The notes under the pieces were generated by a model. It saw nothing but the letters and a program-made list of their open reading frames with translations, made no database searches and had not been told where the DNA came from. From contig CAMLET010000110.1 in the NCBI GenBank assembly GCA_946479125.1, forward strand, positions 1 through 8,635: a DNA stretch of 8,635 nt. The letters run 5' to 3'. The position numbers and the translations under genes were made by a program. This DNA comes from an uncultured Flavobacteriales bacterium (GTDB taxonomy: Bacteria > Bacteroidota > Bacteroidia > Flavobacteriales > Crocinitomicaceae). Of the stretch, positions 1-4,792 are shown piece by piece; position 1 is the first letter of the stretch; each line of letters starts with the position of its first letter.

Positions 1-3
1 GTT

Positions 4-864
4 CTAGTTCCCGAAAAAGTCTGAAAAACTTCCGGATTCCTTTAGTTTAACTCCTTTTTCAGTTTGTTCAACTGTACAACATTCGTTCACACTGTCATGT
101 TCCAGGAACAGGACATAGTCCTCTAACGAAGCTTGAGTCAAAAAGTTATGTTTTTCATCCAATGTTATGAGTGGACGCGTATCGTATCCCATAACATAAG
201 GCAATGGAATGTGTCCTGTACTTGGCAATAGATCGGCCATGAAAACCAATTTCTTCCCTTTATAGCTGATATGTGGAATCATCATACTTTCTGTATGTCC
301 GTCTACAAATAGCACATCAACATTGTTGAATACGTTTTTGGTGAAATTACCGTCACGCTGAATGAAATTCAATTGTCCGCTTTCCTGAATAGGTAAAATG
401 TTTTCTGCTAAAAAAGAGGCTTTCTCGCGCTGATTTGGTTTCGTTGCCCATTCCCAATGGTTTTCTGTACTCCAGTAATTGGCATTCTTGAAAACCGTTT
501 CCAATCTGGTTCTGTCTGAATTGTATTTCACACCGCCACCGCAATGATCAAAATGCAAATGACTCATAAATACATCCGTAATCTGATCTAAACCAAATCC
601 CAATTTATTCAGACTTTGTTCCAGTGTTTTCGTGTCAGCCAGGTGATAATGTGAAAAGAATTTCTCCGATTGTTTGTCACCAATTCCCGTATCGATAAGA
701 ATCAATTTTCCTTCATCTTCAATCAGCATACAGCGCATAGCCCATGTGCATAGATTGTTTTGGTCGGCAGGATTTGTTCTTTCCCACAACGTTTTTGGAA
801 CAACTCCGAACATTGCACCACCATCAAGCTTAAAAGTTCCTGTTTCTACAGTATAAATTTTCAT
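4..864 (-). CDS. MBL-fold metallohydrolase (metallo-beta-lactamase superfamily)
   Basis: Cytoplasmic 286-residue hydrolase of the metallo-beta-lactamase fold, with no signal peptide. The full dinuclear zinc site is visible: HLHFDH at residues 102-107 (H102, H104, D106, H107), H190 in VDGH, D211 in FMADLLPS and H256 in FLEHD. The LILIDTG strand at 54-60 is the usual core segment before the HxHxDH loop. The spacing resembles the lactonase-like branch of the superfamily, but the substrate cannot be read from the sequence; lactonase, esterase or other hydrolase activity are all possible. The ATG start lies 9 bp after the ribD stop, so it is probably the second gene of a ribD transcript. The context AATTTTAAAAC-ATG has no Shine-Dalgarno, as is normal in Bacteroidota. 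The gene is complete and ends in TAG near the window edge. Fold is certain, function is open. Confidence 0.9.
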   Translation of the reverse strand: MKIYTVETGTFKLDGGAMFGVVPKTLWERTNPADQNNLCTWAMRCMLIEDEGKLILIDTGIGDKQSEKFFSHYHLADTKTLEQSLNKLGFGLDQITDVFMSHLHFDHCGGGVKYNSDRTRLETVFKNANYWSTENHWEWATKPNQREKASFLAENILPIQESGQLNFIQRDGNFTKNVFNNVDVLFVDGHTESMMIPHISYKGKKLVFMADLLPSTGHIPLPYVMGYDTRPLITLDEKHNFLTQASLEDYVLFLEHDSVNECCTVEQTEKGVKLKESGSFSDFFGN

Positions 865-873
865 GTTTTAAAA

Positions 874-1920
874 TTAATGAAGAGTTTGATTTACGTAGCA
901 ATAATGCATGTCATTTTCAACCTTCATTGCATTTTTAGGACTAAAACTAAAAGCAGGAGCCTTCACGCCGTCTTCAAACAAAACATCACCTTTAATCACA
1001 ATCGCTTCATCCCAAAGATTTTCGTCAATAAAACATTGAAGCGTAGTTCTGCCACCTTCAATAATTACGGAAGAAAGATTCAATTTATACAATTCATCAG
1101 AAACCACTTTCGCCGTGTTAAAATCTACTTTAACAAAGTCAATATTATGGGAAGTATCACTCGTTGTATGGTTCAAAACAATCGTTTTATTACCATCATG
1201 AAAAATCGTTGATTCTTGTGGCGATTTTAAAGAAGGGTCGAGAATGATTCGGGTAGGAGAGTTGCCGTAAAAAGCCCTTGTTGTAAGAGATGGGTTATCG
1301 TTTTGTATGGTTCCTCGCCCAACCAGAATAGCCTGTTCTTTCGCTCTTCCCGAATGTGTGTGCACTTTGGAAAGTTCGCCGGAAATCCAGTTGACTTGTG
1401 GTGCTGCATCTTCACGTCGTAAAATATCCATGAATCCATCAGCGCTTTCGGCCCATTTTAAAATGATATACGGTCGTTTTTCTTGATGCAACATAAAGAA
1501 ACGTTTGTTCAATGCGATAGCTTCATCTTGAAGAACTCCTACAGTCACATCAATTCCTTTGTCGCGTAATTTACTTATTCCTAGTCCGGCAACTTCTTCG
1601 TATGGATCGCGCGTTGCAACAACCACACGTTTAAACTGATGATACGAGAGTAAATCGGCGCATGGTGGTGTTTTTCCAGTATGCGCGCAAGGTTCAAGGG
1701 TAACGTAAATAGTGCTTTCTTTGAAAAGCGAATGATCTGTAACAGAGTTTACTGCATTGACTTCAGCGTGTGGTCCACCAAATTTCTCATGAAAACCTTC
1801 CCCTATGATCTTTCCATTGTGAACGATTACAGCACCAACCATTGGATTTGGAGCAACATTACTTCCGCCAAGTTTAGCTAGTTGAAGTGCGCGTTGCATG
1901 TATTGTTCGTCTGTTTTCAT
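874..1920 (-). CDS. ribD: Bifunctional riboflavin biosynthesis protein RibD (deaminase/reductase)
   Basis: Catalyses two consecutive cytosolic steps of riboflavin synthesis: deamination of the 2,5-diamino-6-ribosylamino-pyrimidinone phosphate, then NADPH-dependent reduction of the ribose side chain. The N-terminal deaminase domain (about 1-145) carries the zinc motifs HAE (H51, catalytic E53) and LEPCAHTGKTPPC (C78, C87). The C-terminal reductase domain (about 148-348) shows the KWAESADG substrate strand (155-162), the LVGRGTIQNDNPSLTTR segment (199-215) and the IEGG nucleotide-binding motif (287-290). At 348 residues it is normal for a fused RibD. The ATG at 1920 gives the expected start MKTDEQYMQRALQLA. 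Other rib genes are not in this window. The next gene, an MBL hydrolase, starts 9 bp downstream, so co-transcription is likely. Confidence 0.97.
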   Translation of the reverse strand: MKTDEQYMQRALQLAKLGGSNVAPNPMVGAVIVHNGKIIGEGFHEKFGGPHAEVNAVNSVTDHSLFKESTIYVTLEPCAHTGKTPPCADLLSYHQFKRVVVATRDPYEEVAGLGISKLRDKGIDVTVGVLQDEAIALNKRFFMLHQEKRPYIILKWAESADGFMDILRREDAAPQVNWISGELSKVHTHSGRAKEQAILVGRGTIQNDNPSLTTRAFYGNSPTRIILDPSLKSPQESTIFHDGNKTIVLNHTTSDTSHNIDFVKVDFNTAKVVSDELYKLNLSSVIIEGGRTTLQCFIDENLWDEAIVIKGDVLFEDGVKAPAFSFSPKNAMKVENDMHYCYVNQTLH

Positions 1921-1938
1921 GATAATTGACTTGATACT

Positions 1939-1946
1939 TAAAAATA
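1939..1946 (-). promoter_or_regulatory. Weak candidate -7 box for ribD
   Basis: On the minus strand this reads TATTTTTA, seven of eight matches to the Bacteroidetes -7 consensus TAnnTTTG. It sits 18 bp upstream of the ribD ATG. No TTG -33 element is present at the usual distance, so this is only a plausible guess in AT-rich DNA. Confidence 0.25.
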
Positions 1947-1985
1947 CGTCAAATTTTCTTGAGATTTTAGAGAATTTCCGAAAAT

Positions 1986-2022
1986 CGGGATTTCGGGAAA
2001 TTAGGGAATTAGGGAAATCCCG
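1986..2022. repeat. Inverted repeat with internal GGGAAWT direct repeats
   Basis: A perfect 9-bp inverted repeat: CGGGATTTC at 1986-1994 and GAAATCCCG at 2014-2022, with a 19-nt loop. The stretch from 1995 also contains three successive direct units: GGGAAATTA, GGGAATTA and GGGAAATC. It lies between the divergent ribD and MFS genes, 65 bp upstream of the ribD start and 122 bp upstream of the MFS start. It lacks a T-tract on either side, so it is unlikely to be a terminator. It could be a dispersed intergenic repeat or a regulator site; the sequence does not decide. Confidence 0.6.
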
Positions 2023-2121
2023 TTCATCGCTTTAATATCAAAGGATACAGCTGTTTTCTAATCGTTAATAACTCGTATTAAGATATTCTAAAGCCAACAT
2101 GCACAAAAACCTTCTTTTATC

Positions 2122-2129
2122 TATATTTA
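2122..2129 (+). promoter_or_regulatory. Candidate -7 box for the MFS gene
   Basis: TATATTTA matches the Bacteroidetes -7 consensus TAnnTTTG at seven of eight positions. It lies 15 bp before the MFS ATG, predicting a leader of roughly ten nucleotides. No TTG -33 element is seen at normal spacing, so confidence is modest. Confidence 0.4.
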
Positions 2130-2144
2130 CCTCAAAATTACTAC

Positions 2145-3401
2145 ATGGAAAACAAGATTTCCTATAAACCCTTATTCTCATTACCCATTATCATAGCCGC
2201 ACTCGGTTATTTTGTCGATATATACGATTTATTGCTTTTCGGGATTGTAAAAGATCCAAGCTTAGCGTATTTCAAATTTACTGCAGAAGAAACGCTTTCA
2301 ACAGGAGCAATGATTCAGAATTTCCAAATGGGAGGATTGCTTTTGGGCGGAATTTTATGGGGAATCTTGGGAGATAAAAAAGGTCGTCTTTCTGTACTTT
2401 TTGGTTCTATAATCCTGTATTCATTGGCAAATATTGCTTGTGGACTTCTTCCGTATATGTCACACGACAAGGACTTTGTTACAGTTTCATATACTTCACT
2501 TCGATTTATTGCTGGAATTGGTTTAGCTGGTGAATTAGGAGCTGGAATTACCTTGGTTTCTGAAGTCTTACCCAAGAATTTGCGTGCACTTGGAACGTCA
2601 ATCGTTGCAGGATTTGGTTTGTCGGGAGCAATAGTGGCGAATTTATCTTACAAAGCTACAGAAGATTGGTCGCTAACATACTTGATTGGAGGTGGAATGG
2701 GACTTTGTCTATTGTTACTTCGAGTTGGAGTTTTAGAATCCGGAATGTTTAAGGAAGTGAAGGAAAGTTCAACAAAACGAGGCGATTTCTTTATGTTGTT
2801 TCGATCGAAAGATCGCTTGATTCGCTATTTGCGCTGTATTGGAATAGGTTTGCCGACGTGGTTTTGTATTGGAATCCTGGCATTGTACGGAAGTAAATTC
2901 GGAGAGGTGCTTGGAATAGAAGGTAAGGTAGTAAATGGCGATTCCATCATGTGGGGATACATCGGTATTTCAGTTGGGGACTTGTTTAGCGGATTCCTGA
3001 GTCACTGGTTGAAGTCACGTAAAATGGCAATTTTCTGGATGATGGCTTTCACTACAATAAGCGTTGTGTGGTTGTTATTTGGCGGAATAAAAACTCCGGG
3101 AATGTATTATTTCTTATGTTGCTGGTTCGGATTCGGAACAGGATATTGGGCTATGTTCGTTACAATGGGAGCCGAGCAATTCGGAACAAACATTCGTTCA
3201 ACTGCAGCTACAACAATTCCGAATTTTGTCAGAGGGCTATTGATTCCAATGACTTTAGGCACATTTGGACTAGTGGATTCTGGATTAAGTTTAGTTACTT
3301 CGGCAGCAATAGTTGGTCTGATATCTTTTGCGATTGGAATTTACTGTACGTTAAGTGTCTCGGAAACACATGGTAAAGATCTGGACTTCGTAGAACTCTA
3401 A
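2145..3401 (+). CDS. MFS transporter, probable metabolite:H+ symporter
   Basis: Inner-membrane major facilitator of 418 residues with about twelve hydrophobic segments, six before and six after a central polar loop (about 198-228). The MFS signature appears between TM2 and TM3 as GILGDKKGR (73-81), and a degenerate counterpart SHWLKSRK (286-293) lies between TM8 and TM9. TM1 carries an acidic pair, D25 and D28 in FVDIYD, like the DxxD-type motif of the aromatic acid and sialate/lactate:H+ symporter branches. RFIAGIGLAGELGAG (120-134) in TM4 and the C-terminal SETHGKDLDF (406-415), akin to the PETKGKSLEE of sugar/metabolite porters, support a substrate:H+ symporter. The substrate is unknown. 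The ATG start precedes a short cytosolic tail and TM1. The gene is divergent from ribD and is followed by a probable terminator, so it may be monocistronic. Confidence 0.9.
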   Translation: MENKISYKPLFSLPIIIAALGYFVDIYDLLLFGIVKDPSLAYFKFTAEETLSTGAMIQNFQMGGLLLGGILWGILGDKKGRLSVLFGSIILYSLANIACGLLPYMSHDKDFVTVSYTSLRFIAGIGLAGELGAGITLVSEVLPKNLRALGTSIVAGFGLSGAIVANLSYKATEDWSLTYLIGGGMGLCLLLLRVGVLESGMFKEVKESSTKRGDFFMLFRSKDRLIRYLRCIGIGLPTWFCIGILALYGSKFGEVLGIEGKVVNGDSIMWGYIGISVGDLFSGFLSHWLKSRKMAIFWMMAFTTISVVWLLFGGIKTPGMYYFLCCWFGFGTGYWAMFVTMGAEQFGTNIRSTAATTIPNFVRGLLIPMTLGTFGLVDSGLSLVTSAAIVGLISFAIGIYCTLSVSETHGKDLDFVEL

Positions 3402-3403
3402 AT

Positions 3404-3477
3404 CAAAAGTCAAAAAGCAAAAGGCAAAAATTGAAGCCTGTTTTTTTTTTGACTTTTAACTTTTAATTTTTGACTTT
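3404..3477. repeat. Long imperfect A/T-rich inverted repeat between the MFS and SnoaL genes
   Basis: The left arm (3405-3429) is built from AAAAGTC/AAAAAGC/AAAAGGC-like 6-8 bp units. The right arm (3451-3477) is built from their complements (GACTTTTAAC, TTTTAATTTT, TGACTTT). Best pairing: 3406-3416 with 3467-3477 (11 bp), 3419-3423 with 3460-3464, and 3426-3429 with 3454-3457. It fills the whole spacer, and its right arm abuts the next ATG. From memory, similar 'aaaagtcaaaag' runs are frequent between genes in Flavobacteriia, suggesting a degenerate dispersed repeat. Confidence 0.65.
3419..3450 (+). terminator. Probable intrinsic terminator of the MFS gene
   Basis: AGGC (3422-3425) pairs with GCCT (3436-3439) around a 10-nt loop. 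An A-tract on the left can pair past a bulged G3440 with the first T residues. Ten T residues follow directly (3441-3450). The stem is short, but the T-run is strong and lies 18 bp after the MFS stop. It is embedded in the larger inverted repeat of this spacer. Confidence 0.5.
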
Positions 3478-3954
3478 ATGAAACGTATTTCATTGATTTT
3501 CTTAGGATTAACTCTTTTGAGCTCAACAAATAATCCAAGTAACACAAAAGACCTCGATATTTTAGTGAACAAGTGGCATGAAGCTGCTGCAAACGCAAAG
3601 CTAGATGATTACTTCTCGCCAACGACTGATGATTTTATCTTTTTAGGAACGGATCCTGAAGAACGTTGGGATAAAGAAACCTTTAAGGCATTTTGTAAAC
3701 CTTATTTTGATCAGGGAAGAGGCTGGGATTTCAAATCGACTGAAAGACATTGGGTATTTTCTAAGGACAAGAAAATTGCCTGGTTCGATGAGCGCTTAGA
3801 TACATGGATGGATGAGTGTAGAGGTTCCGGAATTTGTGTGAAGGAAAAAGGTAAATGGAAACTGGCTTATTACAATTTGACAGTTCTAATCGAAAACGAC
3901 AAGATCAAGGAATTCATTGAATTACGTGCAAAGCCAATTGAACAAAAGAAATAA
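3478..3954 (+). CDS. Exported SnoaL-like / NTF2-superfamily protein
   Basis: Small protein of 158 residues. A hydrophobic N-terminus (MKRISLIFLGLTLLSS) looks like a signal peptide without a lipobox cysteine, so periplasmic or secreted location is inferred. The rest fits the SnoaL_3/DUF4440 type of the NTF2-like cone fold: helix with LVNKWHEAAANAKLDDYF (29-46), FIFLGTDPEERWDKETF (53-69), KPYFDQGRGWDF (74-85), then strands WVFSKDKKIAWFDERLD (92-108), a variable GSGICVKEKGKWKLAYYNLTV segment (116-136). These proteins bind or turn over small molecules or serve as scaffolds, and no catalytic role can be assigned. C73, C114 and C120 are present. It follows the MFS gene by 76 bp on the same strand, but the probable terminator argues for separate expression. 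The start was chosen because it gives the signal peptide. Confidence 0.8.
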   Translation: MKRISLIFLGLTLLSSTNNPSNTKDLDILVNKWHEAAANAKLDDYFSPTTDDFIFLGTDPEERWDKETFKAFCKPYFDQGRGWDFKSTERHWVFSKDKKIAWFDERLDTWMDECRGSGICVKEKGKWKLAYYNLTVLIENDKIKEFIELRAKPIEQKK

Positions 3955-4001
3955 AGCTTGATTAATGATCTAAACGGCTCGGGAGTTGCAGTCAGCCTTC
4001 G

Positions 4002-4022
4002 GCGAAGAATACGATTCTTTGC
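4002..4022. repeat. Hairpin in the convergent spacer
   Basis: GCGAAGAAT (4002-4010) pairs with ATTCTTTGC (4014-4022), 9 bp including one G-T wobble, around a 3-nt loop. It lies 47 bp past the stop of the SnoaL-like gene. No T-run follows immediately (a run of five T begins about 20 nt later), so it is a weak terminator candidate at best. Local G+C is higher than in neighbouring spacer sequence. Confidence 0.45.
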
Positions 4023-4090
4023 GACCTTCCTTCTTGGCGTTGTTTTTAAATCTATTCTTTACGTTATTAACCGCAAAGTGATTTTGTGTT

Positions 4091-4129
4091 AAACAAAAAG
4101 AGGAAAGACGTTTAGCTATCTTTCCTCTT
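4091..4129 (-). terminator. Intrinsic terminator of the small TonB-like gene
   Basis: AAGAGGAAAGA (4098-4108) pairs perfectly with TCTTTCCTCTT (4119-4129), an 11-bp stem with a 10-nt loop. On the minus strand the stem is followed by TTTGTTT, giving the classic stem plus U-tract. It lies 45 bp after the stop of the minus-strand gene. On the plus strand no T-tract follows, although the hairpin could partly stop converging transcription. Confidence 0.8.
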
Positions 4130-4174
4130 GACGATGTTAATCGAGGGTTTTATCATTTCCCGAAACTTTTGAAA

Positions 4175-4498
4175 TTACTTTTCTACCTGAAATTTGAATG
4201 TGTAATTGAACTCCTTACCTAATACTTGAGCTGAATTCTTGAACTTCAATTGCTTCAATTGTTTTTCAACTGCAGTTTTCATTTCTTCAGATTCCGAATC
4301 AATTGCTAAAATCTCGATTGCACCACCAGTCAAAACTTTAAGTTTTACATGAACCGTTGCTTCAACTCCTTTTGCTCTTAAAGCTTCAGGGTAGGAAACA
4401 TTACGCTTTACGACACGATCTAATAATGTTTCTCCGTTTCCTGCAAATGTTGTTGATGCTGCGACTAACATTCCTACTAATAATACTGCTACTTTCAT
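4175..4498 (-). CDS. Small exported protein resembling a stand-alone TonB C-terminal domain
   Basis: Predicted 107-residue precursor. The reading frame is open further upstream (to 4579), but I chose the internal ATG at 4498. It gives a clean signal peptide, MKVAVLLVGMLVAASTTFA, with cleavage expected after A19, and it has the usual A-rich leader AACAATAACAAA. The mature part of about 88 residues resembles the TonB C-terminal fold: YPEALRAKGVEATVHVKLKV (36-55), a GGAIEILAID turn and strand (58-67), helix EEMKTAVEKQLKQLKF (71-86), and the terminal strand FNYTFKFQV (97-105). A classical TonB's uncleaved membrane anchor and proline-rich spacer are missing, so it is unlikely to be a working energy transducer alone. 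It may be a periplasmic relative of unknown role. It has its own terminator and is separated from yidC by a terminator, so it is probably monocistronic. Confidence 0.75.
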   Translation of the reverse strand: MKVAVLLVGMLVAASTTFAGNGETLLDRVVKRNVSYPEALRAKGVEATVHVKLKVLTGGAIEILAIDSESEEMKTAVEKQLKQLKFKNSAQVLGKEFNYTFKFQVEK

Positions 4499-4576
4499 TT
4501 TGTTATTGTTAATTGGTTTTCTGTTAGACCAACAACTCATGGATAGGTTACTGAGTGAGGTGTTAAAAAAAGTGAA

Positions 4577-4596
4577 CATCTCGACTACGCTCGATG
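4577..4596. repeat. REP-like palindrome, CTCGACTACGCTCGA type
   Basis: CATCTCGACTACGCTCGATG: TCGA at 4581-4584 and 4591-4594 surround CTACGC, and CAT/ATG extend the symmetry with a small bulge. I recall this 'ctcgacTWcgctcga' pattern as common in intergenic DNA of Flavobacteriia. It sits upstream of the small TonB-like gene and just outside the chosen coding start. Confidence 0.55.
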
Positions 4597-4627
4597 ACCT
4601 TTGATTTTTTTATCCGTGATGTCCACC

Positions 4628-4673
4628 GTCAGTTCGAGTGCTCCGACCTTTAAAGTCGGAGTGTATCGAGAAC
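4628..4673. repeat. REP-like element with a perfect inner stem
   Basis: The element begins CGTCAGTTCGAGTG and ends GTATCGAGAAC. Between these ends, CTCCGAC (4641-4647) pairs perfectly with GTCGGAG (4655-4661) around a 7-nt loop. The outer ends are an imperfect inverted pair sharing GTTC/GAAC and TCGA. From memory, the GTCAGTTCGAGTG...TATCGAGAAC frame with a variable inner stem recurs widely in Flavobacteriia. It carries no coding sequence. Confidence 0.6.
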
Positions 4674-4680
4674 AAGGTGC

Positions 4681-4713
4681 AAAAAAAAACGCCTCCCCAT
4701 TTCTGAGAAAGCG
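4681..4713 (-). terminator. Intrinsic terminator downstream of yidC
   Basis: On the minus strand CGCTTTCTC (4713-4705) pairs with GGGGAGGCG (4698-4690), nine pairs with three G-T wobbles and a 6-nt loop. Nine T residues follow (4689-4681). It lies about 80 bp after the yidC stop and would end the pyrG-yidC transcript before the REP-like elements. Confidence 0.75.
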
Positions 4714-4751
4714 CTTGTATATTTATTTAATTAGTTTATATCCCTCGTATT

Positions 4752-4770
4752 AGGCTTTTTGTGAAAGCCT
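4752..4770. repeat. Short hairpin between the yidC stop and its terminator
   Basis: AGGCTTT (4752-4758) and AAAGCCT (4764-4770) form a perfect 7-bp stem with a 5-nt loop. No T-run follows on the minus strand, so it is probably an mRNA 3'-end stabilising stem or a weak first terminator. The downstream hairpin at 4690-4713 is the better terminator. Confidence 0.5.
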
Positions 4771-4792
4771 TACTCAGTCTTCACTAACTTCG

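Noticed and set aside
760..1212. A 150-codon plus-strand ORF opposite ribD and the MBL gene
   Set aside because: It is antisense to two clear gene families and its translation shows no domain or coherent composition; it is a shadow frame.
3465..3472. AATTTTTG as a -7 promoter box for the SnoaL-like gene
   Set aside because: It lacks the leading T, would give an almost leaderless transcript, has no -33 element at proper distance, and arises naturally from the A/T-rich repeat arm.
3955..4092. An in-frame open stretch of 45 codons after the stop of the SnoaL-like gene (readthrough extension or frayed C-terminus)
   Set aside because: The SnoaL-like domain already ends before the TAA, the extension looks like no known domain, and it overlaps a spacer hairpin; 45 open codons can occur by chance.
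4499..4579. A 27-residue N-terminal extension of the small TonB-like gene, starting at an ATG at 4579
   Set aside because: It begins inside a REP-like palindrome, has no sensible leader function, and would bury an otherwise clean signal peptide that begins at the internal ATG.
4577..4610. Plus-strand terminator formed by the CTCGACTACGCTCGA palindrome and the following T-run
   Set aside because: No plus-strand gene lies directly upstream, and the convergent minus-strand gene is in between; the REP-like explanation fits better.
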